NCBI GenBank assembly: GCA_027324025.1
Contig: DAHVYW010000089.1
Coordinates: forward strand, 1 to 48,241
Direction of reading: 5' to 3'
DNA length: 48,241 nt
Source of the DNA: JAJZQD01 sp021847735
GTDB lineage: Bacteria; Bacillota; Thermincolia; Thermincolales; UBA2595
In this document: one piece after another, positions 1-8,285 of the stretch
Position numbering within the stretch: position 1 is the first letter of the stretch
Layout: every line of letters starts with the position of its first letter
The notes under the pieces: model-generated
Databases searched by the model: none
What the model was told of the DNA's origin: nothing
Seen by the model: only the letters and a program-made list of their open reading frames with translations
Made by a program: the position numbers and the translations under genes

Positions 1-201
1 TTCTTGTCGTTCAATTTGTTTTTCAGTTTTTTTCTTCTCTATTTCAGACAAAATCATGGTCACAACGGGTAATTTGCTTTCGGTTTTATAAACATTAGTT
101 ATCGCAAAGTAGTCCAGAACCCAAAGAGTCCCGCCTATCAGTCCCAAGCATATGATGACTATTAACGCAATTGACAGAACCCGTTTAACCAGCCTCAACA
201 A
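1..201 (-). CDS. MotE-like flagellar membrane protein, N-terminal part
   Basis: This is the N-terminal ~67 residues of a gene that runs off the left edge. Two adjacent TTG codons (199-201 and 196-198) follow an AGGAGG site by 5 and 8 bases, and either could be the start. The product opens with a basic stretch and one membrane helix (about residues 8-30, ending GGTLWVL), then a Lys/Glu-rich segment that looks like the beginning of a coiled coil. It follows fliJ by 12 bases. In Bacillus the gene after fliJ is ylxF, a MotE-like (MgtE N-domain) protein, so position and topology support that call. The diagnostic C-terminal domain is outside the window. Confidence 0.6.
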   Translation of the reverse strand, partial: MLRLVKRVLSIALIVIICLGLIGGTLWVLDYFAITNVYKTESKLPVVTMILSEIEKKKTEKQIERQE

Positions 202-213
202 AATAACCTCCTG

Positions 214-666
214 TTATACCGCTGAATCCTTGTGAAAATACCCGATTGTAGCCATTTCGTCAATTTGTTTCTGCTCTTCCCGCAGGCATTCCCCCATGTA
301 CTCCTGGTAATGCCTCATTTTTAATTTCTCCAGAACTTTTCTGTCTCTCATAATCTCTACCAGTATTCGTCTGGTTTCTTCCATGACCTGTCGGGATTCC
401 TCAGTAACTAATTCCTGCTGTTTTATCCGTTCGTTAAGGACGGGAATGAAGTCCAGGCAATTTTTTATATCGATAATATCAATTTTTTCCGTTTGTTTTC
501 CCCTTAAAATGTCCTGGATTTCAAAAAGCCTGCGCTTTAGGCTTGTAAGAACCTTGAGGTTTTTCCTGTACGCCTTGGTTGCTTCGCGGAGCATCTCCTT
601 TTGCCTATCTTCCTTATTCAACTTCACATCTAAAGAAGTCTGCAATTTAAAAACAAAGGGTTTCAC
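214..666 (-). CDS. fliJ: flagellar export protein FliJ
   Basis: The protein has 150 residues, almost entirely charged helix expected to form an antiparallel coiled coil, with no membrane segment. FliJ is the central stalk of the flagellar type III export ATPase ring (FliI/FliH) and contacts FlhA. Length, composition and position directly after fliI support the call; sequence alone is weak for this fast-evolving family. The start is a GTG at 664-666, 17 bases after the fliI stop, with a GAGGG-type site upstream. Confidence 0.85.
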   Translation of the reverse strand: MKPFVFKLQTSLDVKLNKEDRQKEMLREATKAYRKNLKVLTSLKRRLFEIQDILRGKQTEKIDIIDIKNCLDFIPVLNERIKQQELVTEESRQVMEETRRILVEIMRDRKVLEKLKMRHYQEYMGECLREEQKQIDEMATIGYFHKDSAV

Positions 667-683
667 GGTATTTCAGCTCCCTC

Positions 684-2003
684 TTAGGCTGACATTTGAA
701 CACCTATAAGTGATTTAAGAAGGGACACCGCATCCTCCAAAGAAACTTCTTCGGCTATCCCTTGTTTCAGGAATTCCAACACAGAATCTATCTTGGAGAT
801 AGCATAATCAATTTTAGGGTTGCTTCCTTTGGCATAGGCTCCAATATCAATCAAATCTTTGGCATCCCTGTACGATGCCAAAATACTTCTGGCATCGTCA
901 GCTGCTTTCAAATGGGATTCTTCAACTATGTCAATCATTACCCTACTGACACTTGCCAGCACATCGATGGCCGGATAATGGTTCTGCATGGCCAGTTCCC
1001 TTGTCAAAACTATGTGGCCGTCCAAAATTCCCCGTACTGAGTCCGCAATAGGCTCGTTGATATCGTCACCTTCGACCAGTACAGTATATAAGCCGGTTAT
1101 CGTCCCTTTGGAAGATGTCCCGGACCTTTCAAGCAGTTTCGGCAGTAGAGCAAAAACCGAAGGAGTATATCCTCGGGTGGCCGGAGGCTCCCCCACCGCA
1201 AGCCCTACTTCCCTTTGGGACATAGCAAACCGTGTTACTGAATCCATCATCAGCATTACGTCTAACCCCTGGTCTCTGAAGTATTCCGCTATAGTAGTTG
1301 CAACCAATGCACCTTTCAACCTAACCAGAGCAGGTTGGTCTGATGTTGCAACAATAACAACTGAGCGTTTCAACCCATCCCCCAGGTCTTTTTCAAGGAA
1401 TTCCCTTACTTCTCTCCCCCGCTCGCCTACCAGAGCGATAACATTTACATCTGCGGAGGTATTACGGGCTACCATACCCAAAAGAGTACTCTTGCCGACC
1501 CCGCTGCCGGAGAATATTCCTACCCTCTGGCCCTTACCAATGGTCAAGATGCCATCTATTGCTTTCACGCCAATGGACAGTTGTTCGGTAATCCGTTTTC
1601 TGTCCAACGGGTTCAGTGGATTTCCATTTACCGGGTACTCTTCGGTAAAATCCAAGGGCCCCTTACCATCTAGCGGATTGCCAAGTCCGTCTATAATCCG
1701 CCCCAGAAGTTTTGGTCCTACCCCTACCCGAAAACTGTCTCCTGTAGCAACCACCTCGCAGCCGGGACCAATTCCGCTAAGGTCGCCCAAGGGCATTAAC
1801 AAAATTTTGTTTTCTCTAAACCCCACAACCTCAGCCTGAATCTTTGTTGACCCGGAATTGGGGAATATATAACATAGTTCGCCAAGGTTGGCTCCGGGAC
1901 CGTGAGATTCGATAATCAGCCCGATAACCTGAGTCACCTTGCCGTTCGTCTTGATTGGCTCCGTTCTTTCGATTGCCTGAAAATACTTGTCAAATTTAAG
2001 CAT
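684..2003 (-). CDS. fliI: flagellum-specific export ATPase FliI
   Basis: A 439-residue F1-beta-like ATPase that energises export of rod, hook and filament subunits at the cytoplasmic base of the flagellum. The Walker A loop SGSGVGKST lies near residues 168-176, followed by the ALVGERGREVREF segment and the MMDSVTRFAMSQREVGLAVGEPP-type region shared by FliI and YscN ATPases (Walker B aspartate in LMMDS). Length is normal for FliI. The ATG at 2001-2003 overlaps the fliH stop by 8 bases, indicating translational coupling inside the flagellar operon. Confidence 0.97.
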   Translation of the reverse strand: MLKFDKYFQAIERTEPIKTNGKVTQVIGLIIESHGPGANLGELCYIFPNSGSTKIQAEVVGFRENKILLMPLGDLSGIGPGCEVVATGDSFRVGVGPKLLGRIIDGLGNPLDGKGPLDFTEEYPVNGNPLNPLDRKRITEQLSIGVKAIDGILTIGKGQRVGIFSGSGVGKSTLLGMVARNTSADVNVIALVGERGREVREFLEKDLGDGLKRSVVIVATSDQPALVRLKGALVATTIAEYFRDQGLDVMLMMDSVTRFAMSQREVGLAVGEPPATRGYTPSVFALLPKLLERSGTSSKGTITGLYTVLVEGDDINEPIADSVRGILDGHIVLTRELAMQNHYPAIDVLASVSRVMIDIVEESHLKAADDARSILASYRDAKDLIDIGAYAKGSNPKIDYAISKIDSVLEFLKQGIAEEVSLEDAVSLLKSLIGVQMSA

Positions 2004-2874
2004 TTGGACCCACTTCCATTAATGCCTGTTCTATTTCGTTTAATTGTCTTTCCATCCGGGCATCCACGGTGCCGTTGGGGCTTTCCACCACACATCCGCC
2101 TAAGCTAACGGTGGGGTCAGAGAGTATTTTTAGTTTCCGGACACCTTTCACTGACTGGGTAATCTCATCTTGAGAATTAATAGCACAATCAAGATTATCA
2201 GGGTTTACCCTAATGGTCAGTTCTTCTCTGTCGGTTACCTTTTGAATGGCACGCTTAACTATATCAACGATAGTATCAGGATTGGTAGCCAACTCGTGGC
2301 CGATAACCTTCCTGGCCACAGCGATAGCCAACTGAACTATCTCATCTTCCGAACCTACAATTACCTCCTGCCGCTCCTTATGAGCTTTTTCAACCAGGTT
2401 CTGTGCTTCTTCAATTTTGTTAAAATATTCTTGTTCGGCACTCCTTAGGCCATGTTCGTAGCCATCCTGCCATCCTTGCTGCTGGGCCTCATCTTCAATT
2501 TTTTTTATTTTTTCCCGGCCCTCGGACACAGTCCTGGTAGCTTCCTCGTTAGCGCTTTTAATAATCTTTTCGGACTCCAACCGGGCCGTCTCGATGAGTT
2601 CTTTAACCATTTGTTCCGTTTCCCGCAGTATTTCACCGGCTTGTTCTTTTATCTTTTCGATGTTAGGTACTAAATCTTGTTCGTCAATCTGCCCGGTGTC
2701 ATGTTCAAAATTATGTCCGGTACCGGTTTTCTGTTCGCTATTATTGGATTCGTCACCCTCTTCATCTTGATTATCATAAACAGTCTCTGTACCTACAGAA
2801 ACCGTTATATCTTCATGCTCTATTATTACCGGGGATTCCATTTTAACGGAGAAGGATTTGATTACTTTAGACAA
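1996..2874 (-). CDS. fliH: flagellar assembly protein FliH
   Basis: A 292-residue FliH/YscL-type stator and negative regulator of FliI. The first ~85 residues are acidic and probably disordered. Residues ~85-170 are a long Glu/Lys/Ala coiled coil, and the C-terminal ~110 residues are the conserved globular part that binds the ATPase (IAVARKVIGHEL, then RVNPDNLD and LGGCVVES). The start is TTG at 2872-2874, inside the end of fliG (8-base overlap). Its place between fliG and fliI is the canonical one. Confidence 0.92.
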   Translation of the reverse strand: MSKVIKSFSVKMESPVIIEHEDITVSVGTETVYDNQDEEGDESNNSEQKTGTGHNFEHDTGQIDEQDLVPNIEKIKEQAGEILRETEQMVKELIETARLESEKIIKSANEEATRTVSEGREKIKKIEDEAQQQGWQDGYEHGLRSAEQEYFNKIEEAQNLVEKAHKERQEVIVGSEDEIVQLAIAVARKVIGHELATNPDTIVDIVKRAIQKVTDREELTIRVNPDNLDCAINSQDEITQSVKGVRKLKILSDPTVSLGGCVVESPNGTVDARMERQLNEIEQALMEVGPNA

Positions 2875-3871
2875 TTATCTCATCTCCTCCACCGCGGGCC
2901 ACGATGATCTCCCCAGCTTCTTCCAATTTCCTAATGACATTAACTATTCGCTGCTGGGCGTCCTCAACGTCACGCAGCCTAACGGGGCCCATAAACTCCA
3001 TGTCTTCCTTGAGCATATCGGCAGCCCGTTTGGACATGTTCCGCCCCACTTTGGCAGCAACCTCTTCGCTGGAGCCTTTAAGGGCGAGGGCCAGGTCTTT
3101 GGTATCAACCTCCCGTAAAATCTGCTGAATTGCGCGGTCATCAAGCTGTACAATATCTTCGAAGACGAACATCCGTCTCTTAATTTCTTCGGCCATTTCA
3201 GGGTCCTGAATTTCTAAGCTCTCCATAATTGTTTTCTCAGTGGTCCGGTCTACCCTATTAAGAATTTCGACAATGCTGCCAACACCGCCGGCACTGGTAA
3301 AGTCCTCTGATACCACAGACGAAAGCTTTCTTTCAAGTAACCGTTCAATCTCTCTGACCACATCGGGGGATGTCCTGTCCATGATAGCAATTCTTCTTGC
3401 CACATCAGCCTGCCGGTCAGGGGGCAGGGCCGAAAGGATTGCCGAAGCTTGCTCCGGTGCCAGGTAGGCTATAATCAAGGCAATGGTCTGCGGGTGTTCC
3501 GCCTGGATAAAGTTTAATAGCTGGGCCGGATCCGTTTTCCGCACAAAATCAAAAGGTTTAACCTGTAAAGTGGCTGTCAGTCTTTGAATAATATCCACGG
3601 CTTTTTGGGAACCTAAGGCTTTTTCCAGGACTTGCTTGGCATATTCAATTCCCCCGTTAGTTATGTATTCCTTGGCCACAAGCAACTCGTGAAATTCCTC
3701 AATAATTTTATCTTTATCCTCACTGGTTACCCTTCGAATGTTTGCTATTTCAAGAGTAAGCTGTTCGATTTCTTCCTCTTTAAGATGCTGAAATATCTGC
3801 GCCGAAAGTTCGGGGCCAAGGGAAATCAGAAGTATGGCTGCTTTTTGCTTTCCCGTTAAGCCTCTGGACAT
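2867..3871 (-). CDS. fliG: flagellar motor switch protein FliG
   Basis: A 334-residue rotor protein of the C-ring. The N-terminal domain (GLTGKQKAAILLISLG) binds FliF. The middle domain carries the EHPQT motif (AEHPQTIALIIAYL), which contacts FliM. The C-terminal domain has the charged torque helix (FEDIVQLDDRAIQQILREVD) that works against MotA. Length matches FliG of Bacillus and Thermotoga. It overlaps fliH by 8 bases and sits 12 bases after fliF. Confidence 0.98.
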   Translation of the reverse strand: MSRGLTGKQKAAILLISLGPELSAQIFQHLKEEEIEQLTLEIANIRRVTSEDKDKIIEEFHELLVAKEYITNGGIEYAKQVLEKALGSQKAVDIIQRLTATLQVKPFDFVRKTDPAQLLNFIQAEHPQTIALIIAYLAPEQASAILSALPPDRQADVARRIAIMDRTSPDVVREIERLLERKLSSVVSEDFTSAGGVGSIVEILNRVDRTTEKTIMESLEIQDPEMAEEIKRRMFVFEDIVQLDDRAIQQILREVDTKDLALALKGSSEEVAAKVGRNMSKRAADMLKEDMEFMGPVRLRDVEDAQQRIVNVIRKLEEAGEIIVARGGGDEIIV

Positions 3872-3883
3872 TAATTTTCACCT

Positions 3884-5518
3884 CTATTCTTCAGCCAGCC
3901 ACGTTCTTAGTAACTGAGCCATATCATCCGGATGTTCCTTTGCGACTTTTTCCACTTGGTTGTGCAGTTGCCTACGAACCTTTTCCGCCGGAGTTTCAAT
4001 TTGAGGTTTAGGTGGTTCTTCAACCTCTTCTCTCATCGGTATAGTATGAACTTTGAGTTCTTTATCAAATCCTTCCCCATCTGCTTCTCCAAGCCTTCCA
4101 CCGAGTCCAGCTTTTTCCGAAGCCAAGGCGATTTCCAGTGCCTTCGCCCGGCGTCTTTTGGCTATGATACTGGCCATTATTCCGCCGATAACCAGGAGGG
4201 CCAGGGCAGCCAGCCCGCCATACAGCATCATTTGCTTTTGTTTCTCCGCCGCGGCTAACTCACGGTTCAATGAATCCTGATAGTCGGTATTAAAGGGCAT
4301 ACCCGCTACAGAAATCTGGTCTCCCCTCTGAGCCTCAAACCCTGATGCACCCTTGACAACGTCTTCAATCTTCTTCTGCTCTTTGGTATCTATGTCTTTG
4401 TCCACAACAACTGCTACCGACAACCTCTTGACACTACCGAGGGCAACCTCCGTGGTTTGTTCGTAGGTGTTAATTTCGTTGTTTACTATCTTATCAGATT
4501 TTGTAGACTCACTTGTACCGTTTTGCTGGGTCGTCACGTACCCGGGAATATTGCTGCTTGTTCCGGGGACCCCCGGATTTGCGGTGGTAGTGCTCTTAGT
4601 GGTCTCATCAGAAGCCTGAGTGCTTCTGGCTACCTTATTGGGTCCAAACTCCTGGCTCTTCTTCTGAATCTTGTCGAAGTCTAGTTCCAACTGTAACCTG
4701 GCAATGGCCTTACCGGGTCCGTAGATTTTTTCCAGCATACTCTGTACTTTATTTTGAAGTTCTTTTTGGTACTGTTTCTGAAGATCTATCTGGGTAACAG
4801 TAAGCTTCCTATCCTTGTAATCCTTGTCGAATTCCAAATCCTCGGAAAGGTTGTTCCCGGACATATCTACAATAGTCACGTTTTCCGGTTTTAGCCCCTC
4901 CACGCTGTTTGATATGAGTTTAACCAGACCTTTTATCTGTCCTTCTTCCACGGTCTGGTTTGGCTTTAATTTTAACATTACGGCAGCGGTGGCATTTTTC
5001 TGCTCGTCTATAAAAAGAGAAGGTTCGGGTAGGACAATGTGTACCCTGGCCTTATCTACCTCTGCCATTCCTTCAATAGTACGAGTTAGTTCGCCTTGAA
5101 GGGCGCGAAGGTATCTGGCTCGGCGGTCAGTATCTGTCTCCCCGAACGAGGTTTTTTCAAAATTCTCAAATCCGACAACTCCTCCGGTGGGCTGCCCCTC
5201 ACCTGCCAGTTCCAACCGTGTTTGGGTAATGTCTTTGGTCGGAACCAAAATGGTGGTTCCAGCATCAGCACCCCCGCCGTCGGAAAGTTGATAAAGAATC
5301 TTCTTTTCCTTTAGTTTTGCGATAATTTGCCCTGCCTGCTGGTCATCTAATTGAGTGAATAAGGCCCCGTAATCCGGTTTGGTTGCACCTCTAGCCATCA
5401 GGATTAAGGTGCCAATCAAAAGGACAGCCGAACCGCCAAGAATTATTTTCTGAATTCTAGACATCTTTTGCCACAACTCAATTGCTTGCGTTTTCAGTTG
5501 CAACAAATACTCTCTCAT
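3884..5518 (-). CDS. fliF: flagellar MS-ring protein FliF
   Basis: A 544-residue membrane protein that forms the MS-ring on which the basal body assembles. Transmembrane helix 1 is at about residues 25-44 and helix 2 at about 441-462. Between them lie the YscJ/FliF ring-building domains (GALFTQLDDQQAGQI, then ARVHIVLPEPSLF) and a Ser/Thr/Gly-rich linker around residues 300-345. The cytoplasmic tail ends in HPDDMAQLLRTWLAEE, the FliG-binding peptide typical of the family. The start ATG is 40 bases after fliE. Confidence 0.98.
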   Translation of the reverse strand: MREYLLQLKTQAIELWQKMSRIQKIILGGSAVLLIGTLILMARGATKPDYGALFTQLDDQQAGQIIAKLKEKKILYQLSDGGGADAGTTILVPTKDITQTRLELAGEGQPTGGVVGFENFEKTSFGETDTDRRARYLRALQGELTRTIEGMAEVDKARVHIVLPEPSLFIDEQKNATAAVMLKLKPNQTVEEGQIKGLVKLISNSVEGLKPENVTIVDMSGNNLSEDLEFDKDYKDRKLTVTQIDLQKQYQKELQNKVQSMLEKIYGPGKAIARLQLELDFDKIQKKSQEFGPNKVARSTQASDETTKSTTTANPGVPGTSSNIPGYVTTQQNGTSESTKSDKIVNNEINTYEQTTEVALGSVKRLSVAVVVDKDIDTKEQKKIEDVVKGASGFEAQRGDQISVAGMPFNTDYQDSLNRELAAAEKQKQMMLYGGLAALALLVIGGIMASIIAKRRRAKALEIALASEKAGLGGRLGEADGEGFDKELKVHTIPMREEVEEPPKPQIETPAEKVRRQLHNQVEKVAKEHPDDMAQLLRTWLAEE

Positions 5519-5558
5519 TAAGTGCGGTCACCTCGTCTCACTCTTATAAAAAAACCCT

Positions 5559-5861
5559 TTATACTTGCATCCTCATTATTTCCTGATATGCGTCTATAAC
5601 TTTATTCCTTATTTGCATAGTAAGTTGGAAGGCCAAATTGGCTTTCTCGGCAGCAATCATGACTTGATGAATGTCCTCTATTTCACCGGTCACCAGTTTA
5701 GTTTTCAAGTCCCCTGACTGCTGTTGGAGAGTATTCACTTCATCAATGGCCTTTTTCAGTAAGTCGCCAAACCCAACGGACTGGTCATCGCTAGCCTTCA
5801 ACGGCTCCCCAACTATCTGGCCCAGCTGAATCGGAGCAAGCGGAGTTTTTAGGATATTCAT
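5559..5861 (-). CDS. fliE: flagellar hook-basal body protein FliE
   Basis: A 100-residue, mostly helical protein linking the MS-ring to the proximal rod and needed for export-gate opening. The C-terminal family signature is present (EIEDIHQVMIAAEKANLAFQ, then RNKVIDAYQEIMRMQV). The ATG at 5859-5861 lies 12 bases after an AGGAGG site. A nearer ATG on that site opens a frame that stops after three codons, so the downstream ATG is the real start. Order flgB-flgC-fliE is canonical. Confidence 0.97.
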   Translation of the reverse strand: MNILKTPLAPIQLGQIVGEPLKASDDQSVGFGDLLKKAIDEVNTLQQQSGDLKTKLVTGEIEDIHQVMIAAEKANLAFQLTMQIRNKVIDAYQEIMRMQV

Positions 5862-5877
5862 TTATTCATTCGACCTC

Positions 5878-6321
5878 CTATCGACCAATTTCCAAAGACT
5901 TTAAGGCTATGTCTTTCGAAGATTTTACAGCAGTAACGTTTGCTTCATAGGCTCTGGTAGCCGAAATCATGTTAACCATCTCAGTCACGATATTTACATT
6001 AGGCATCCTAACATAACCCTGGGCATTAGCATCGGGGTGATTAGGGTCGTAAACCATTTTAAAAGGAGTATTATCCTCGGCTATTTTTACTACCCTTACA
6101 CCCTCCCCGATTTTCTGTGCCTCCAGGGCCTTGTTCAATAATCCCGAAAAACGGTTTTCCAATTCCCGCGACTCAAATACCACTACTTTTCTTCTATATG
6201 GGCCGCCGGCGGCAGTTCTGGTGGTGTTGACATTAGCTATGTTTTCAGAAATTGTATCCATTCTGAGCCTTTGGGCTGTTAACCCGGAAGCACTGATATC
6301 AATTGCTTTGAATAAACTCAT
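5878..6321 (-). CDS. flgC: flagellar basal-body rod protein FlgC
   Basis: A 147-residue proximal rod protein. It has the N-terminal rod signature (FKAIDISASGLTAQRLRMD, then SENIANVNTT) and the C-terminal helix VTEMVNMISATRAYEANVTAVKSSKD common to axial proteins. It is exported without a cleaved signal by the type III apparatus. It sits between flgB (3-base gap) and fliE (16-base gap), and its length is normal. Confidence 0.98.
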   Translation of the reverse strand: MSLFKAIDISASGLTAQRLRMDTISENIANVNTTRTAAGGPYRRKVVVFESRELENRFSGLLNKALEAQKIGEGVRVVKIAEDNTPFKMVYDPNHPDANAQGYVRMPNVNIVTEMVNMISATRAYEANVTAVKSSKDIALKSLEIGR

Positions 6322-6324
6322 GGG

Positions 6325-6744
6325 TTACCTTCTCCCTTCAAAGATAGCTGACTTCAGTTTGCTTAACTCACCGTTTAACAACTGGGTTACGGTCGTGAAC
6401 ATGATAGTGTTTTTAGCTAAGGCCGACATCTCCCGGTCAATGTCCACGTTGTTTCCGTCATTTCTCATGGAGGTATCGTTTCTTAAAACCACTTTAGGCG
6501 AGACGTCAGCTGCGGACCGCCCTCCTATAGGAATATGTTTTTCATTTGTTACCCAGCCCTCAATCTTCTGTTTTCCGGCTATGGCCTTACGCAGCTCATC
6601 TTCAAATACCACGTCTGACCTCTTGAAACCTGGAGTGTCAACATTTGCCAGATTGTTTGCGAATACACTGTTTCGAAGCGAGGCAGTATCAAGCCCTTTT
6701 TCCATCAAACTCATGGTCTGGTTAAATAGCATTTTCTCAATCAA
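6325..6744 (-). CDS. flgB: flagellar basal-body rod protein FlgB
   Basis: Rod protein of about 139 residues, first gene of the flagellar operon. It carries the family motif SVFANNLANVDTPGFKRSDV. An open frame extends up to 6777, but that N-terminus would run through the leader terminator. The chosen start is TTG at 6742-6744, a few bases after the GGAGGAGGGG site (6750-6760), giving a protein that begins (M)IEKMLFNQ; an internal ATG at 6730-6732 is possible but farther from the site. Expression is expected to depend on the c-di-GMP riboswitch and terminator just upstream. Confidence 0.95.
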   Translation of the reverse strand: MIEKMLFNQTMSLMEKGLDTASLRNSVFANNLANVDTPGFKRSDVVFEDELRKAIAGKQKIEGWVTNEKHIPIGGRSAADVSPKVVLRNDTSMRNDGNNVDIDREMSALAKNTIMFTTVTQLLNGELSKLKSAIFEGRR

Positions 6745-6761
6745 AAGGACCCCTCCTCCGG

Positions 6762-6797
6762 AAAAATAAAAAACCAAACTGCGCTACCGCAGTTTGG
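6762..6797 (-). terminator. riboswitch-controlled intrinsic terminator before flgB
   Basis: On the minus strand a perfect 10-bp hairpin (CCAAACTGCG, loop GTAG, CGCAGTTTGG; 6774-6797) is followed by TTTTTTATTTTT (6762-6773). It sits between the c-di-GMP riboswitch and the flgB start codon, so it must be read through for the operon to be expressed. The segment CGGTAGC in its loop and stem (plus-strand gctaccg at 6783-6789) is exactly complementary to GCTACCG inside the aptamer, which allows a competing antiterminator. Confidence 0.9.
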
Positions 6798-6810
6798 CAC
6801 GTTAACCTCG

Positions 6811-6970
6811 CTTCGGTAGCCCGCCAACCTTGGCTCAAGCCATACACAATCGGAAGCCAACAGTTTCGCGGAGTGTATATAACTATGTCAACTGCAGGCC
6901 CTGTGAAACAACCCCGCCTAGGTCCGAAGTTTTGCGCCTTTATCTTTCGATAAATTTGCCTCTATCAAAG
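6811..6970 (-). ncRNA. c-di-GMP-I (GEMM) riboswitch of the flagellar operon
   Basis: Minus-strand leader RNA with GEMM class-I blocks in order: GGCAAA; a hairpin capped by C-GAAA-G (TTTAT/ATAAA stem); GGCGCAAAACTTCGGACCTA; and, after an unusually long ~87-nt linker, GGTTGGCGGGCTACCGAAG, which parallels the 3' half of the Vibrio Vc2 aptamer. The base before CAAA is G, as in c-di-GMP rather than cGAMP binders. Part of the 3' half (GCTACCG; plus-strand cggtagc at 6814-6820) can pair with the downstream terminator. The predicted logic is ligand bound, terminator forms, flagellar genes off. The element was identified by eye, not by covariance search. Confidence 0.82.
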
Positions 6971-7291
6971 TTTGGCGTTTTCTAGTGGAATAATTATGTA
7001 ACACAGGATAAGATATGAAAAGCTTTACTGCTATATTTCGGCGTAGTTTTCAAAAATCCTACTTATTCTTACATTTTTTTATTCTTTTTTCGTATATTCA
7101 TCAAGAAACCTTTCATACTGTTTTCCAATGCTACAATATTTCGCCATCATTAGGCAAAATCCTTTTTTCTTGGGTTTATTTTCTTAGAAAATGTGGGGTT
7201 AATCGACATTCTTCCAATTCTAGGATTAGTACTGTATCCCGGCTTTTTTCTACAATTATTTCGGTTTTACCGTCTTTCTAAAAATTGGTTT
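6971..7291. other. AT-rich leader/intergenic DNA between codY and the flagellar operon
   Basis: I see no convincing gene here. A plus-strand frame at 7015-7281 is A/T-biased and has no ribosome site. On the minus strand a possible -10 (CATAAT, around 6993-6998) lies about 30 bases before the riboswitch, with a weak -35 (TTTTCA) 17 bases farther up. A perfect 15-bp palindrome, ATTTTCT-T-AGAAAAT, occupies 7178-7192. It resembles the CodY box, but the half-sites are two bases too far apart. Confidence 0.4.
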
Positions 7292-7323
7292 TAAAGAAAA
7301 AAAGAACCATAGTTAAACTATGG
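7292..7323 (-). terminator. intrinsic terminator, second of two after codY
   Basis: Minus-strand hairpin CCATAGT-TTA-ACTATGG (7307-7323) followed by TTCTTTTTTTCTTT. It lies 30 bases beyond another terminator, so it may be a backup for codY or may end a short separate transcript. Confidence 0.7.
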
Positions 7324-7352
7324 ATCAGATTGTTAACTCACCCCTTATTCGT

Positions 7353-7408
7353 AAAAAATGCAGGCTGCTCAGAGCCTAGGTTCTTAGAACCGCGGTCTGA
7401 CACCTGCA
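7353..7408 (-). terminator. intrinsic terminator of the dprA/topA-codY unit
   Basis: On the minus strand an interrupted long stem pairs TGCAGG with CCTGCA, TCAGA with TCTGA, and GGTTC with GAACC around a TAA loop, followed directly by TTTTTT (7353-7358). It lies about 70 bases past the codY stop. Confidence 0.75.
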
Positions 7409-7477
7409 GGTAAAAACAAGTATAGCGCGAAGCCTGTTTTTCAACAGTCTGAACCACAGTAACCTGTGGTTTGCAGT

Positions 7478-8260
7478 TTATTTTTTGAGCTTAAGGAGCT
7501 CATCCATTAAACGTTCATTAAGTATCCGAATATAAGTACCTTTCATCCCCAGGGATTTGGACTCAATTACCCCGGCACTCTCAAACTTACGCAGCGCGTT
7601 AACGATAACTGACCGGGTAATCCCGACTCTATCCGCAATTTTACTTGCTACCAAAAGTCCTTCATCACCGTCCAGTTCTTCGAAAATATGTTCAATGGCC
7701 TCTAGTTCAGAATAAGAAAGGGTTCCCAAAGCTATTTGTACGGCAGCTTTCTTTCTGGCTTCTTCTTCTACACGCTCTGCTTTTACCCGGAGGATTTCCA
7801 TGCCAACCACTGTGGCGCCGTACTCGGCGAGGACCAGATCCTCATTGGTAAACCGTTCGATAAACTTAGCATGAACCAGCGTCCCCAGGCGCTCTCCGCC
7901 CCCTACTACGGGAACAACCGTCATCACCTTGTCGGTGAACACGCACTTTTCGCTTTCTTCAAAAACACAGTGATTGGATTTCTGGCTAAAGTTAGCCCTC
8001 GACTCAGTTATCCTCAGCAGCCCTTCATTATACTCCTCAGGAAAGCTGTCTGAGTTTCCGATAATTTCCTTAATGACTTCACAATCGAACTTGTCCACAT
8101 AGGAGTGGCCGAGAATTTTGCCACGCCTGCCCACTATGTAAGTATTTGCCCCAATGTTTTCGGTCAGAACATCTGCCATTTCCTGAAAATCGACAGGGTG
8201 TCCGGCGGCCTTTTGAAGAAGCTTATTAATTGCCCTCGTCTTATCAAGTAAATTCTCCAT
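7478..8260 (-). CDS. codY: GTP/branched-chain amino acid-sensing repressor CodY
   Basis: A 260-residue global regulator that represses stationary-phase and nutrient-scavenging genes when GTP and branched-chain amino acids are plentiful. Residues ~1-155 form the GAF sensor domain (MENLLDKTRAINKLLQ start). The C-terminal winged helix contains ASKIADRVGITRSVIVNALR, the invariant recognition helix. Length equals Bacillus CodY (259). It closes the conserved xerC-hslV-hslU-codY cluster, 25 bases after hslU. Two terminators separate it from the flagellar operon. Confidence 0.98.
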   Translation of the reverse strand: MENLLDKTRAINKLLQKAAGHPVDFQEMADVLTENIGANTYIVGRRGKILGHSYVDKFDCEVIKEIIGNSDSFPEEYNEGLLRITESRANFSQKSNHCVFEESEKCVFTDKVMTVVPVVGGGERLGTLVHAKFIERFTNEDLVLAEYGATVVGMEILRVKAERVEEEARKKAAVQIALGTLSYSELEAIEHIFEELDGDEGLLVASKIADRVGITRSVIVNALRKFESAGVIESKSLGMKGTYIRILNERLMDELLKLKK

Positions 8261-8285
8261 AAGTTTCCTCCCTTAGCTATTCAAG

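Noticed and set aside
988..1839. 283-residue plus-strand open frame
   Set aside because: It is the antisense shadow of fliI, rich in Ser/Pro/Thr and without a ribosome site or recognisable motif.
7178..7192. CodY box between codY and the flagellar operon
   Set aside because: The palindrome ATTTTCT-T-AGAAAAT is perfect, but the TTTTC and GAAAA half-sites are three bases apart instead of one, so it does not meet the known consensus; recorded only as a palindrome.
7015..7281. Possible small plus-strand gene in the flagellar upstream region
   Set aside because: The composition follows the local A/T richness (Phe, Ser, Ile runs), there is no Shine-Dalgarno site, and no family is recognisable.
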